Shown: positions 37,860-48,267, numbered from the stretch's first letter. The stretch: 57,964 bases of DNA from Psychrobacter sp. APC 3426 (GCF_030408035.1 NZ_JASDCF010000020.1:1-57964); one strand, 5' to 3'. Notes: generated by a model not told the origin, from the letters alone. Translations and numbers: made by a program.

Positions 37860-38684
37860 TTAGACTGTTAAACTATCGAGTGCACTGCGTAGCTCGTCCA
37901 TCTTAGCCATGATTTTTTGCTGAGCATTAGCAACGGCAGATACATCTTTAGCATCTATGTCAGCAAAGTTCTGCACCAGCGCACTACCCACAATGATACC
38001 GTCCGCATGAGCACCAATCGCTTTGGCTGACGCTGCATCACGAATACCAAAGCCCACGCATACTGGCAAATCGGTCTCCGCTTTAATCGCTTGCACTTGG
38101 GTCGCGACATCATCAGTATCTAGCGTTGCCGAGCCCGTCACGCCTTTAAGCGACACATAATAAATATACCCACCGCAATGTGTTAGTACTTGCTCACGGC
38201 GTTCAGGCAAGGTCGTTGGCGATAACAAGAAAATCTCATTCATCGAATGTTCAGTTAAATGCTGAGTAAAGCTACCCGCTTCTGCTGGCGGTAAATCAAC
38301 CATCAAGATACCATCAACACCTGACTGCTCGCATAAAGCGACAAAGTTATCGTAACCGATGATTTCAACGGGATTGAGGTAACCCATTAGGATAATTGGC
38401 GTCTGCGTGTCTTGTTTGCGGAACTCTGCGACCATGTTTAATGCATCACGAGTACTGGTACCTGCTGCTAAAGCACGCTCTCCAGCTAGCGCAACCGTTG
38501 GGCCATCTGCCATTGGGTCAGAAAACGGTAAGCCCACTTCAATCATATCCGCGCCATGCTTGACTAAGTCATGGAGCATGCCAACGAAGTTGCTAGGATT
38601 AGGATCACCTGCCATCACGTATGGAATTAGGGCTTTTTTATTTTGCGATTTTAAGGTTGCAAAGGTGCTTTCAATTCGGGTCAT
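37860..38684 (-). CDS. trpA: Tryptophan synthase alpha chain
   Basis: TrpA cleaves indole-3-glycerol phosphate to indole, which passes through a tunnel to TrpB. The 274-residue TIM barrel has the catalytic Glu in ADMIEVGLPFSDPMADGP (about 46-63), Asp in GVDGILMVDLP, and the phosphate-binding VCVGFGIRDAASA and DGIIVGSALV segments. It lies 113 bp after trpB; trpF is further upstream. Confidence 0.97.
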   Translation of the reverse strand: MTRIESTFATLKSQNKKALIPYVMAGDPNPSNFVGMLHDLVKHGADMIEVGLPFSDPMADGPTVALAGERALAAGTSTRDALNMVAEFRKQDTQTPIILMGYLNPVEIIGYDNFVALCEQSGVDGILMVDLPPAEAGSFTQHLTEHSMNEIFLLSPTTLPERREQVLTHCGGYIYYVSLKGVTGSATLDTDDVATQVQAIKAETDLPVCVGFGIRDAASAKAIGAHADGIIVGSALVQNFADIDAKDVSAVANAQQKIMAKMDELRSALDSLTV

Positions 38685-38797
38685 AGTGGTCTCTAAAATT
38701 AATTTAAACTGGCTATATTGGCTCTCTATTATTTAATAAGAGAGCCCATCAATTTATTGTATAAAAGTGAATTTATAGTTCGCAATAAAATACGTGA

Positions 38798-40072
38798 CTA
38801 CAACTCAATCCCTTCTGCCTTCATTACCGAATGCAAATCCTTATCGCCGCGACCTGACATATTGACGATAATGGTTTGATCAGGGGTCATGGTTTTAGCC
38901 AGCTTAAGCGCATAGGCAACCGCATGGGCAGATTCGAGCGCAGGGATAATACCTTCTTTACGCGTGACTTCATGGAAGCCTTCTAAGGACTCTTTGTCCG
39001 TACAGCCGACATACTCAACACGCTTCATGTCTTTTAAGAAGCTGTGCTCAGGACCGACACCAGGATAATCAAGGCCCGCCGAGATAGAGTGCGTCTCTTG
39101 AATTTGGCCTTCATCGTCTGCCATCAAGTAGGTACGGTTGCCATGTAGCACTCCGATACGACCAGCAGCCAATGGCGCTGAATGACGACCTGACTCAATG
39201 CCATCACCTGTCGCTTCGACACCATACATTTTGACTTCAGTATCGTTTAGGAAATCAAAGAATAAACCAATAGCATTCGAGCCACCGCCAACACAAGCAA
39301 CCAAGGCATCTGGTAATTTACCTGTTTTTTCTAAATGTTGGATACGCGCTTCTTTGCCGATAATCGCTTGAAAGTCACGCACGAGTAGCGGATAAGGATG
39401 CGGACCTGCAACCGTACCGATGATGTAATAAGTGGTATCTACATTAGTGACCCAGTCACGCATGGCTTCATTCATCGCGTCTTTAAGCGTGCGTGAACCA
39501 GAAGTCACTGGCACAACCGTTGCACCCAGCAAACGCATACGATAGACGTTCATCTTTTGGCGCTCGACATCATCTGCACCCATATAGACGATACATTCTA
39601 GACCTAGGCGCGCGGCAATCGTTGCCGTCGCGACACCATGTTGACCTGCGCCCGTTTCAGCGATAATACGCTTCTTACCACACATTTTGGCAAGTAGTGC
39701 CTGCCCGATGGTGTTATTCACTTTGTGCGCACCAGTGTGGTTTAAGTCTTCACGTTTAAAGTAAATCTGCGCGCCACCAATCTCATCACTGAGACGCTTG
39801 GCATGATAAAGCGGGGTTGGACGACCGACATAATTGACCAAGTCATTATGATATTCTTCCCAAAATGCAGGGTCAGCTTTTACTTTGGTATATAAGGTTT
39901 CAAGCTCTTCCAATGCGGCCATCAGCGTTTCAGAGACAAAGCGACCGCCATGCACACCAAAATGTCCGCGTGCGTCAGGGTATTGGTTAAAGTCTTGAAC
40001 GTCTGTTGGATTAGTAAAAGTATTGATAGATTGTGCAGTAGCAGATGGTGCTTTGTTCGTGGCATGACTCAT
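38798..40072 (-). CDS. trpB: Tryptophan synthase beta chain
   Basis: TrpB joins indole and serine with pyridoxal phosphate. The 424-residue protein has HTGAHKVNN, with the PLP lysine (about residue 116), the [10 protein letters not shown] segment, and [10 protein letters not shown] for the cofactor phosphate. It begins with about 27 non-family residues before the [17 protein letters not shown] start seen in relatives. AGGA lies 7 bases before the ATG. The other trp genes (E, G, D, C) are not in this window. Confidence 0.97.
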   Translation of the reverse strand: MSHATNKAPSATAQSINTFTNPTDVQDFNQYPDARGHFGVHGGRFVSETLMAALEELETLYTKVKADPAFWEEYHNDLVNYVGRPTPLYHAKRLSDEIGGAQIYFKREDLNHTGAHKVNNTIGQALLAKMCGKKRIIAETGAGQHGVATATIAARLGLECIVYMGADDVERQKMNVYRMRLLGATVVPVTSGSRTLKDAMNEAMRDWVTNVDTTYYIIGTVAGPHPYPLLVRDFQAIIGKEARIQHLEKTGKLPDALVACVGGGSNAIGLFFDFLNDTEVKMYGVEATGDGIESGRHSAPLAAGRIGVLHGNRTYLMADDEGQIQETHSISAGLDYPGVGPEHSFLKDMKRVEYVGCTDKESLEGFHEVTRKEGIIPALESAHAVAYALKLAKTMTPDQTIIVNMSGRGDKDLHSVMKAEGIEL

Positions 40073-40222
40073 GATAATTCCTACTATAGGTGGTATCTTT
40101 TGATATAAGGAGTAATGGTATAAAAATTGGGATAACTATTGAGACGGGGGAAACATAAGCCTCAATCAGGAAGTCGGAATAACGCTTAAATAAGAATAAA
40201 TAGCATAAATATAGCAATTATC

Positions 40223-40894
40223 TTAAATGACGTCAGTGACCGTCTCGTTTTGCCATCGGTCACGCTTTACTGCTTTCATAAAGGCACGCATCTTATCAGC
40301 GTCTTTTTTGCCTTTATCAATCTCAATTCCACCGCTAACATCGACGCCATAAATAGGCAAATCACGAGTTGCAGCGACATTGTCGGCATCCAATCCACCC
40401 GCTAAGATAATCGGTAGTGAGCTATTATGCGGAATAAGGCTCCAGTCAAAGCGCGCGCCCGTACCGCCATATTTATGCTGATGATAAGCATCGAACAAAA
40501 TACTACTCGCGCCTGCTGCGGCAAAACTGTCAATCCGTGCGCTTACGCTATCTAGCGTGTCTTGCTCAGCATTGATACGTAACGCTTTCATCCAGCGTTT
40601 ATTGACAGCACTTGCCAGCTGCTGACACTGCTCAGGCGTTTCATCACCGTGGAACTGAATGATATCAAAAGAGACGTTATTTGCCAGCTCAATCAGCTCA
40701 TCTTCAGGCATATTGACGACTAACGCCACGACACTGACAAAAGCAGGTAAAGCGGCGCTTAATATTTGCGCCTGTTCTAAGGTCACAGCACGCGGACTTG
40801 GCGGATAAAATACTAAGCCGACCGCATCAACACCCAACTGCACAGCGGTATTGATATCACTAAGCTGGGTAAAGCCGCAAAACTTAACGTGCAT
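40223..40894 (-). CDS. trpF: Phosphoribosylanthranilate isomerase
   Basis: TrpF converts phosphoribosylanthranilate to the linear carboxyphenylamino form. The 223-residue TIM barrel has the catalytic Cys in MHVKFCGFTQ (residue 6), FHGDETPEQC, and the phosphate-binding ILAGGLDADNV and GVDVSGGIE with the catalytic Asp. It lies 150 bp before trpB, and trpF-trpB-trpA-accD-folC is a conserved gammaproteobacterial order. Confidence 0.96.
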   Translation of the reverse strand: MHVKFCGFTQLSDINTAVQLGVDAVGLVFYPPSPRAVTLEQAQILSAALPAFVSVVALVVNMPEDELIELANNVSFDIIQFHGDETPEQCQQLASAVNKRWMKALRINAEQDTLDSVSARIDSFAAAGASSILFDAYHQHKYGGTGARFDWSLIPHNSSLPIILAGGLDADNVAATRDLPIYGVDVSGGIEIDKGKKDADKMRAFMKAVKRDRWQNETVTDVI

Positions 40895-41088
40895 TATATG
40901 ACCTTAAAACGTTAAATGTGATATTGAGTATGACGTCATTTGACAAGTTCGCGTTAAACTCTAATCCCTAAATATGATGCTGATTTGTTAATCAATTGGC
41001 AAATCAATTGCATCCAAAAACTTATCCTAGCATACTTTTATTCATAGTTTTGTTTATGATTGCGATTGATTAAAATAGGGATAATTGA

Positions 41089-42792
41089 ATGTCTAAAACA
41101 GCGTCAACCAATGACGGAAATCATGATAATAAGAATGTCAGTATGCCGCATTACTTGATGTGGTTTCGTCGTGATTTGCGGCTGCATGACAATACGGCAC
41201 TGGCTGCGCTTTGTGAACAAGCTAAAGAAGACAATGCATCAGTCAGTGCTCTATTCTTCCTGACGCCTGAACAGTGGCAAGCGCATGATACCTCCCTAGC
41301 ACAAGTCGATCATATCGCACGCACTTTACCGATACTCGGCCAAGATTTGCAAACGCAATTGAATATCACCTTAAAAGTGCAAGTCTGTCCTAGTTTTGCT
41401 GATTGCGTGAATGCGTTAAGCACATTATGCGAAGAAAATAATATCAGCCTTGTCATGGCCAATCATGAGTACGAAGGCAATGAGATTGAACGCGATGAAC
41501 AATTAACCAAGCAACTGGCAAAAAACGATATCGAGTTTATCCGCTGGCATGACCAATGTATTTTACCACCACAAAGCATCACCACCAACGATGGCGATAG
41601 CATGTATAAAGTATTTACCCCATTTTATAAAAAATGGCGACATACCTTGGATGTCAGCACCATGCAAATGCATGAAGCACCAGCCGTAAATAGCAATAAT
41701 AAGACCAAGCTGAAAACCTCGAAATCTAGCGCTACTACTATTAAAGATATCGAAAAGTTAAGTAAAGAAACTGTCGATGGCTATCAAAAGACATTACAAG
41801 ACGGCAGTTCACAAGGTATTGATTCATTACAGCATATAGATATGGACGCACAGCTTGACCACGCTCGAACAGCTTACCCTGCTGGCGAAAATGCAGCTTG
41901 CCAGCGTTTAGAGGCATTCATCGCTGATGACATTGATAATTATGATGTAAGCCGCGATGTGCCTAGCCTACAGGCAACCAGTCAGCTCTCAGCCTACCTT
42001 ACCATTGGATCAATTAGTCCCAGACTTTGCTACCTACAAGCAGCGAAAGCGCAAGAAAAACTTCATGGTAATGATGGCGATACCTTTAATGACTCTGATA
42101 ACTCTGATAACTCTGATAACTCTGATAACTCTGATAACTCTGATAACTCTGATAACTCTGATAACTCTGACATTAATCGCTGGATAAGCGAGTTGGCGTG
42201 GCGAGATTTTTATCGTCATGTCTTAGTAGCTAAGCCAGCACTTATTCGCCACAAGGCTTATAAGGAAGAAACAGACACCAAGATTAATTGGTCCTATGAC
42301 AAGGATGATTTTGAGAAATGGTGTACTGGCATGACGGGCGTGCCGTTAGTCGATGCCGCAATGAGATGTCTGAATGCGACAGGCTCTATGCACAATCGCC
42401 TACGCATGGTTACGGCGATGTTTTTGACCAAAGATTTACTGATTGATTGGCGCTTAGGCGAGCGTTACTTTATGCAGCAGCTGATAGACGGTGATTTTGC
42501 GTCTAACAACGGTGGCTGGCAATGGAGCGCATCCACAGGCACGGACGCTGCTCCTTACTTCCGTATTATGAACCCCTTTAGCCAAGGCAAAACTCATGAT
42601 ACTAATGGCGAGTTCATCAAGACGTGGCTACCTGAGCTAAAAGACGTTCCTAGTAACATCTTGCACAGCGAGGAAAAAATGCGTAAAGAGCTGGCAAAGG
42701 GTGGTAAGTTTGCTGAAATTGACTACCCTGTACCGATGATCGAACATAAAGCGGCTCGCCAATTAGCCATTAATGAATTTAAAAAAGACTAG
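41089..42792 (+). CDS. phrB: Deoxyribodipyrimidine photolyase
   Basis: PhrB uses FAD and light to split cyclobutane pyrimidine dimers. The 567-residue protein has the N-terminal antenna domain (MWFRRDLRLHDNTAL, about 24-38) and the C-terminal FAD domain with WISELAWRDFYRHVL, GMTGVPLVDAAMRCLNATGSMHNRLRM and GGWQWSASTGTDAAPYFRI. It matches class I CPD photolyases. Between the helix ending at about residue 325 and WISELAW, nine SDN-type tripeptides (about 335-361) come from a 9-bp tandem repeat, so length may vary between strains without a frameshift. It is divergent from trpF. Confidence 0.95.
   Translation: MSKTASTNDGNHDNKNVSMPHYLMWFRRDLRLHDNTALAALCEQAKEDNASVSALFFLTPEQWQAHDTSLAQVDHIARTLPILGQDLQTQLNITLKVQVCPSFADCVNALSTLCEENNISLVMANHEYEGNEIERDEQLTKQLAKNDIEFIRWHDQCILPPQSITTNDGDSMYKVFTPFYKKWRHTLDVSTMQMHEAPAVNSNNKTKLKTSKSSATTIKDIEKLSKETVDGYQKTLQDGSSQGIDSLQHIDMDAQLDHARTAYPAGENAACQRLEAFIADDIDNYDVSRDVPSLQATSQLSAYLTIGSISPRLCYLQAAKAQEKLHGNDGDTFNDSDNSDNSDNSDNSDNSDNSDNSDNSDINRWISELAWRDFYRHVLVAKPALIRHKAYKEETDTKINWSYDKDDFEKWCTGMTGVPLVDAAMRCLNATGSMHNRLRMVTAMFLTKDLLIDWRLGERYFMQQLIDGDFASNNGGWQWSASTGTDAAPYFRIMNPFSQGKTHDTNGEFIKTWLPELKDVPSNILHSEEKMRKELAKGGKFAEIDYPVPMIEHKAARQLAINEFKKD
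42091..42171 (+). repeat. 9-bp tandem repeat within phrB
   Basis: Nine near-identical copies of the unit AACTCTGAT (the first reads GACTCTGAT, the last ends GAC) code for a run of Asn-Ser-Asp. Repeat changes add or remove whole codons. The repeat explains the spurious antisense and out-of-frame ORFs made of repeated tripeptides in this region. Confidence 0.95.
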
Positions 42793-42812
42793 CGCCTAAA
42801 TCTTAAAGAGTG

Positions 42813-43034
42813 TCAACTGTCTATTTGCACCAAACTACTTTGTGGCGCACTCGCTCTACCAGTATCTGACTCTAATATCCGCGTCTTGATAGTATAGACA
42901 GCGTAGATTAATAAGGTGAAGCTTATTATTAATAGAACCCAAGTGGCAAACGACAGCGACTCTTTCGCCTTGGGTTGTTTGGTTAGTTTACGTTGCTTCT
43001 CGTTAGCAGACGGCTGATTATTAGGAGTTTTCAT
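42813..43034 (-). CDS. Small single-pass membrane protein, unknown function
   Basis: A 73-residue protein: a basic Lys/Gln-rich N-terminal half, one transmembrane segment (about 30-49, ATWVLLIISFTLLIYAVYTI) and a short polar tail. I chose the ATG at 43034 with AGGTGG 6 bases upstream; a GTG 9 bases earlier is also in frame. The membrane segment resembles that of the neighbouring DUF4230 protein (SWVILLIGLAALVFAIYSV), so it may be a truncated paralogue or partner. I do not recognise a family. Confidence 0.55.
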   Translation of the reverse strand: MKTPNNQPSANEKQRKLTKQPKAKESLSFATWVLLIISFTLLIYAVYTIKTRILESDTGRASAPQSSLVQIDS

Positions 43035-43276
43035 ATAGGCCACCTCTTATATTATATAAGCTTATCTATCGACAATATTTATAAGGATATCGATAATGAT
43101 AAATAAGTATTGCTATATAATATAGTAAGCTTATTACTCATAACTTCAAGCAACATTTGTTAACTAGGGAACATCTTCAATTAAACCAGTAAAGTTCTAA
43201 ATGAGAACATACTCTAAATTAACTTTCATTTAGAACATTTCAATAAAATGCCTTAACCTTACTTTTGATATCAAGT

Positions 43277-44020
43277 TTATGCATTGGCTGTTGGCAATTG
43301 ACACGCGCCTGCGCCTTGTGTGGTAACCGTCACTACAGCACCCGTCATTGCAAACAGCTGCTGCAATTGAGTTTGTGCATTTTGTAGTGCCATATTCATC
43401 ACATCACCTCGGCAAGCACGTTCAAGGACTTCTTTCTTTGCCATCGTTTGCGCTTGCTGTAGTATTTTTGGATCAACCTGCATCAAACCAAAAGCACCTG
43501 TCTGCCAATCATAAATCTCAATATCATCTAAATACACCGAAAATATCTCTGAAGGTGGCAGGGTGATATTAATCTGCGGCATGATAGAGACTGGCGTATT
43601 CGTACCCTCTGCTTGTATTTCTTCTACACCCATCTCAGGCTGTATGACTTGTACCATCTCAGGTGTCAACGCACTCAAATCTATACCGGCATCTACCCGA
43701 CCACGAGCGATAAACAACCCTTTTTGTTCATCTTGCCACAGCTTCATCCAGCTTCCCTGACGTTGACTGGTAATCACCGTATCCACGCTAAAAGCCACCG
43801 TTTGTAGTCGATTTAACTGCTGAATCTGCGTCACTACCCCTTCACGAGTGATGGTTTCAATCGGCTCTTCTTCCGTGATATTTTGCACACTATAAATAGC
43901 GAAAACCAATGCCGCTAAACCAATAAGTAATATTACCCATGACAGCATTGCGATGGTTTTTTTGGGTGGCTGATTGGGGGGATTATTATTGCTGGTAGAA
44001 ACATTACTAGGACTGGTCAT
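43277..44020 (-). CDS. DUF4230 family membrane-anchored protein
   Basis: The 247-residue protein has a Ser/Asn/Pro-rich cytoplasmic lead, one transmembrane segment (about 25-46) and an extracytoplasmic DUF4230 domain. Family-type segments are visible: GLFIARGRVDAGIDLS, ITLPPSEIFSVYLDDIEIYDWQTG and a C-terminal helix ending ALQNAQTQLQQLF. GAGGG lies 7 bases before the ATG. The function of DUF4230 is unknown. It lies upstream of the small membrane protein in the same orientation, 242 bp apart. Confidence 0.75.
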   Translation of the reverse strand: MTSPSNVSTSNNNPPNQPPKKTIAMLSWVILLIGLAALVFAIYSVQNITEEEPIETITREGVVTQIQQLNRLQTVAFSVDTVITSQRQGSWMKLWQDEQKGLFIARGRVDAGIDLSALTPEMVQVIQPEMGVEEIQAEGTNTPVSIMPQINITLPPSEIFSVYLDDIEIYDWQTGAFGLMQVDPKILQQAQTMAKKEVLERACRGDVMNMALQNAQTQLQQLFAMTGAVVTVTTQGAGACQLPTANA

Positions 44021-44632
44021 CTAAACACCCTCAGAGTTTTATTATTTATTTTTATGAGATTCAAAAAAGCCAAATATTTTGTATTCAAACCTAAGACATA
44101 AATGCTATTTACAGGCGTTAACTTCAAGTAATAGCTACCAATACTCTACATAATTATCGATAAGGCAATTGCGACGAAATTTACTCGCTACTGGCTATAA
44201 AAACACTTGAAATAGCCAACTAATCGAATTAAAACGAGTATATTTTGCTCTTTAGGTAATGTTCGGTCTGAAAAAACAAAAAGTCATTGCGTCTTAGGCG
44301 AACTTTACCTAACATAGTCAGATTGTATTGATAAAATGTCGGCATAGATTTATTTTGCAGACTTTTTACGCTAAATACATTCATTTAGCGGCATTACATA
44401 TCGATACGTCAATCAAAACCTAGCTCTTTGTTATCTGAACGGTTTTATCAATATGCTGTTGTATGCATATTACGTGCCAGATATCAGTTGCTAGACATTA
44501 TTTACTAGGAAATACCCTAGTTCATTGCTAAGTGATAAAGGTAAGCTTACGGCGTCAATGAACCGATTAGCCCTACGCTCAACACCCCACTATTTCTTAT
44601 TTTTTTATCGTTGATAAGGTTACGCTTTATTT
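44021..44632. other. Long divergent intergenic region between DUF4230 gene and proS
   Basis: 612 bp without an ORF. It holds two inverted repeats: AGGTAATGTTCG / CGAACTTTACCT (44254-44310, 11 of 12 paired, 33-bp spacing) and CGCTAAAT / ATTTAGCG (44369-44390, perfect 8-bp arms, 6-nt loop). Neither is followed by a T tract. They may be regulatory for proS or remnants of small repeats. Confidence 0.5.
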
Positions 44633-46357
44633 ATGAAAGCCAGTCAATTTTTATTTGCCACTCTAAAAGAAACCCCAAGTGATGCCGATATCGCCTCAAG
44701 CCAGTTGATGGTACGTGCCGGTCTTATTCGCAAAATCGCTTCTGGGTTATATATTTGGTTGCCCATGGGGCTACGCGTCTTACAAAAGGTCGAGCGTATT
44801 GTTCGCGAAGAGATGCAAAACGTTGGTGCCCAAGAAGTGCTTATGCCGATGACTCAGCCAGCTGAGCTGTGGCAGACTACGGGTCGCTTCGATGACTATG
44901 GTCCTGAGCTATTGCGCTTCAAAGATCGCCACGATCGTGATTTCGTGCTTGGTCCAACGCACGAAGAGGTCATTACTACTTTGGCTCAGAGCGAATTGCG
45001 TAGCTATAAACAGCTGCCGATTACCTTCTTCCAAATCCAAGGTAAGTTCCGTGATGAGATTCGTCCTCGTTTCGGCGTGATGCGTGCGCGCGAATTTACT
45101 ATGAAAGATGCTTACTCGTTCCATGTCGATCAAGTTTCGCTCGCAAAGACTTATCATGATATGTATGAGGCTTATACGCGTATTTTTACCCGCTTAGGCT
45201 TAGACTTCCGTGCGGTACAAGCAGATACAGGCTCTATCGGTGGCTTTGCCTCGCATGAGTTCCATGTGCTAGCCGATAGTGGCGAAGATGATATCGCTTT
45301 TTCTGATTCCTCAGACTATGCTGCCAACGTTGAGCTTGCCGAATCTATATCATTCAATATGGCTGAACGCCAACCGCCAAAGCAAGAGCGCGAAGACGTG
45401 CTCACCGAAGGCATGACCACTTGTAAGATGGTCGCTGAACACTTAGATATCCCGCTTTCCAATACGGTCAAAACCTTGATCGTCCATGGTCATAAAGAAG
45501 ATGACACACCGCAGCTCATCGCTGTCGTACTACGTGGTGATCATCAGTTGAACACCATCAAAGCTGAGAAAGTCGAAGAAGCCAACGTGCCACTAACTTT
45601 GGCCTCTGATGAAGAGCTCAAGGCAGCGGGTCTACACAAAGGCTTTATCGGTGTTGATTTGGATATGCCAGTCTTTGTCGATCGCTCGGCGGCGACCTTG
45701 TCAGACTTTGTGACAGGTGCTAATAAAGTCGACAAACATACTGTCGGCATGAACTGGGCACGTGATGCGAGCATTACTCGTATCGTTGATGTGCGTAATG
45801 TGCAAGAAGGCGACCCCTCTCCTGATGGCAAAGGCACGCTAAAAATCAAACGTGGTATCGAAGTCGGTCACATCTTCCAGTTGGGTGATAAGTATTCGCA
45901 AGCGATGAATGCTACTGTCTCTGGTGAAGATGGCAAACCAGTAACCATGATGATGGGCTGCTATGGCATTGGCGTTAGTCGTATCATCGCGGCTGCCATC
46001 GAGCAGAATAACGACGAAAACGGTATCATGTGGCCTCAAACACCAACCGTTGATGATTCGATTGCGCCTTTTGAAGTGGCTATCATTCCGATGAAATCAA
46101 AAGAAGATACCGTCATGGAGACAGCTACCGCTCTGTATGAAGAGCTTAAGTCTCAAGGCATCAATGTGCTACTAGATGACCGTAACGAACGTCCAGGTGT
46201 CAAGTTCGCTGATCTTGAACTGATTGGTATTCCACATCGTATCGTGGTTTCAGATCGCAACTTGGCTGAAGGTAAGTACGAATACGTCAATCGCCGTGAA
46301 GCAGAAAAGCAAATGCTAAGCCGTGAAGAAGTGATTTCAAAAGTAAGTAGCAAATAG
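44633..46357 (+). CDS. proS: Prolyl-tRNA synthetase
   Basis: ProS (574 residues) charges tRNA-Pro. It is the bacterial type with an editing domain between class II motifs 2 and 3: motif 1/2 region [14 protein letters not shown] ([15 protein letters not shown]), [27 protein letters not shown], the INS editing domain (about 230-390) and motif 3 [20 protein letters not shown], then the anticodon-binding domain with [22 protein letters not shown]. It ends in a strong terminator shared with queF. A tRNA-Pro gene lies 13.5 kb upstream. Confidence 0.98.
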   Translation: MKASQFLFATLKETPSDADIASSQLMVRAGLIRKIASGLYIWLPMGLRVLQKVERIVREEMQNVGAQEVLMPMTQPAELWQTTGRFDDYGPELLRFKDRHDRDFVLGPTHEEVITTLAQSELRSYKQLPITFFQIQGKFRDEIRPRFGVMRAREFTMKDAYSFHVDQVSLAKTYHDMYEAYTRIFTRLGLDFRAVQADTGSIGGFASHEFHVLADSGEDDIAFSDSSDYAANVELAESISFNMAERQPPKQEREDVLTEGMTTCKMVAEHLDIPLSNTVKTLIVHGHKEDDTPQLIAVVLRGDHQLNTIKAEKVEEANVPLTLASDEELKAAGLHKGFIGVDLDMPVFVDRSAATLSDFVTGANKVDKHTVGMNWARDASITRIVDVRNVQEGDPSPDGKGTLKIKRGIEVGHIFQLGDKYSQAMNATVSGEDGKPVTMMMGCYGIGVSRIIAAAIEQNNDENGIMWPQTPTVDDSIAPFEVAIIPMKSKEDTVMETATALYEELKSQGINVLLDDRNERPGVKFADLELIGIPHRIVVSDRNLAEGKYEYVNRREAEKQMLSREEVISKVSSK

Positions 46358-46381
46358 TTTTATTGGTAAAACTTATGCGAT

Positions 46382-46422
46382 AAAAAGCGCCTGTCTTATT
46401 AAATAAGATAGGCGCTTTTTTG
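46382..46422. terminator. Bidirectional terminator between proS and queF
   Basis: AAAAAGCGCCTGTCTTAT / ATAAGATAGGCGCTTTTT, an 18-bp stem with one mismatch, between converging genes. A stem of nearly the same sequence follows the cytochrome gene at 51152-51190. Confidence 0.85.
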
Positions 46423-46455
46423 TATCAGCCAAACTATTTTAAACTATGGCTCTCT

Positions 46456-47325
46456 CTATTGACGAATCAAACGGCTTGGCTTTGGCAATAATCTCATATC
46501 ACTGACACGGCATGGATTGATATCGATACCACCACGGCGCGTATACCAAGCACGAACCATGAGTTCACTTGGCTGATAATATTGACTCAAATCAGCAAAT
46601 ATCTGCTCAACACATTGCTCATGAAAACCGTTGTGCTGACGAAAGCTTAATATGTAGCGTAGCATATTGGCTTCATTAATTGCCTTATTAGTATTAATTG
46701 ATACCGCTAACGTACCCCAGTCGGGCTGATTGGTCACCGGACAATTACTGCGCAGTAAGTTAGAATAAAAGCTGAAACTTTTGCCAACTTGTTTTTCAGA
46801 AACCACTGAATCACTTACTAACAATGAGGCATCAGGATGTTCTGTCAGCGCCACTTTCTCGCTACTATTTGCAAGCGCCTTATCGATGCAAACACCTTCA
46901 GGTTGTGCAATCAATAAGCCTGTTGCTTTATCGTTCAGGTCATCATTTAAATCAAATAGCTCAACGGTTACTTCTGCTTGTACACATGCTGATAAATCTT
47001 TGGCTATCAGTGCTTGCACCTCGTCCCAGCTGGAAAATTCAGTAAAGTTAATACTGTTTAAATATAACTTAAGCGACTTTGATTCGATAATGAATGGCGA
47101 GCTTGCCGGAATACCAAAGCGAGCAATGGCAATTTGTGAAATGCCTTGATGATTGAGCCAAGACATCTCAAACGCCTGCCACCAGTCTATACCTACTGCC
47201 AGCTTATCATCATGCCAGCCAATCGCATCACGTCCCATACTACGAGCAATAGGATATAACGTCTCTGGACTATACTCAGTCGGATAGTCGGTGGTTTGCT
47301 CACCCAAGATGCCGTGAATACTCAT
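46456..47325 (-). CDS. queF: NADPH-dependent 7-cyano-7-deazaguanine reductase
   Basis: QueF reduces preQ0 to preQ1 in queuosine synthesis. The 289-residue protein is the long two-lobed form, with an N-terminal lobe containing FIIESKSLKLYLNS and a C-terminal lobe with the catalytic Cys in SNCPVTNQPDWG and ELMVRAWYTRRGGIDINP. All family motifs are present. It is convergent with proS and lies 108 bp downstream of the yadH-type gene on the same strand. Confidence 0.95.
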   Translation of the reverse strand: MSIHGILGEQTTDYPTEYSPETLYPIARSMGRDAIGWHDDKLAVGIDWWQAFEMSWLNHQGISQIAIARFGIPASSPFIIESKSLKLYLNSINFTEFSSWDEVQALIAKDLSACVQAEVTVELFDLNDDLNDKATGLLIAQPEGVCIDKALANSSEKVALTEHPDASLLVSDSVVSEKQVGKSFSFYSNLLRSNCPVTNQPDWGTLAVSINTNKAINEANMLRYILSFRQHNGFHEQCVEQIFADLSQYYQPSELMVRAWYTRRGGIDINPCRVSDMRLLPKPSRLIRQ

Positions 47326-47395
47326 TTACTTTCCTAATATCAAACCATTAAAATCTTATAAAAGCTTATAAAAATAGTGACTTAGCAATTAGCTC

Positions 47396-47421
47396 AAAAG
47401 GCAGTAAAAGCACAGCCTTTT
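47396..47421 (-). terminator. Likely terminator of the ABC transporter genes
   Basis: On the minus strand AAAAGGC / GCCTTTT with a 12-nt loop, 13 bp past the permease stop. The stem is short and the T run is only four bases, so termination may be partial. Confidence 0.5.
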
Positions 47422-47433
47422 AAACGTTGTATG

Positions 47434-48267
47434 CTACAAACGTACGCGTGAGCCATTACTCAGTAATCGATAAGCGATGGTATAAAATATCGCACAGAAT
47501 ACAAAAATCGCTGCCATGGAATACCAAACATTGACATCAGAATATCCTAAGATGCCATAACGGAACGAATTCACCATATAGACAATCGGGTTCAGTAACG
47601 AAACATTTTGCCAAAATGGTGACAGATTTTCCATCGAATAAAACACCCCACCAAGATACGTCAATGGCGTCAGCACAAAGCTTGGAATGATAGAGATGTC
47701 ATCAAATGAGCGGGCAAATACTGCGTTAATAAAGCCGCCCAATGAAAACAAGATAGAGGTGCCTAGTACCGTAAATACCGTCACAAATAAATGTTCGATA
47801 CCAAGGTCAGTAAAAAATAACGCCACTATCGAGACGATAATACCGATCGCCAGTCCGCGAAAGATACCACCACTAATATAGCCCATCAAAATCGCATGCT
47901 TGGACACCGGTGAGACCAAAAGCTCTTCGATACTGGACGTAAATTTGGCGCTAAAGAAGCTCGATACCACATTAGAGTAACTGTTGGTGATAATCGACAT
48001 CATGATGAGACCAGGCACGATAAACTGCATGTATGGCACGCCGCCCATTTCACCAACACGTGAGCCAATCATCTTACCAAAGATGACAAAGTATAAGCTC
48101 ATGGTAATGACTGGAGGCAGCAACGTTTGTGGCCAAATACGTAAAATCCGGCGCACTTCTTTGATTAAAATAGTACGAAATGCAATCCACTTTTGGGCAA
48201 TGGTTAAGCCATCATGAGGACGAGACGCCTGTGAAGCTTTATTCATTTCACTCATGTCCTGACTCAT
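47434..48267 (-). CDS. yadH: ABC-2 type transporter permease (YadH type)
   Basis: The 277-residue permease has six hydrophobic segments and matches E. coli YadH across RIWPQTLLPPVITMSLYFVIFGKMIGSR and YMQFIVPGLIMMSIITNSYSNV. These transporters are thought to be exporters with unknown substrate. Its start overlaps the ATPase gene by 4 bp, so the two form one unit. Two methionines (residues 1 and 5) could be the start. Confidence 0.88.
   Translation of the reverse strand: MSQDMSEMNKASQASRPHDGLTIAQKWIAFRTILIKEVRRILRIWPQTLLPPVITMSLYFVIFGKMIGSRVGEMGGVPYMQFIVPGLIMMSIITNSYSNVVSSFFSAKFTSSIEELLVSPVSKHAILMGYISGGIFRGLAIGIIVSIVALFFTDLGIEHLFVTVFTVLGTSILFSLGGFINAVFARSFDDISIIPSFVLTPLTYLGGVFYSMENLSPFWQNVSLLNPIVYMVNSFRYGILGYSDVNVWYSMAAIFVFCAIFYTIAYRLLSNGSRVRL

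Noticed and set aside
40136..40180. Inverted repeat ATTGAGAC / GCCTCAAT between trpF and trpB as a trp attenuator
   Set aside because: The stem is only 7 of 8 paired with a long loop, and no Trp-rich leader ORF or immediate T tract is seen.
42091..42171. Possible CRISPR array
   Set aside because: The 9-bp units are directly adjacent with no spacers and lie inside a coding gene.
41957..42219. ORFs with repeated LIT or IRV tripeptides on both strands
   Set aside because: They are other-frame readings of the 9-bp repeat in phrB, not genes.
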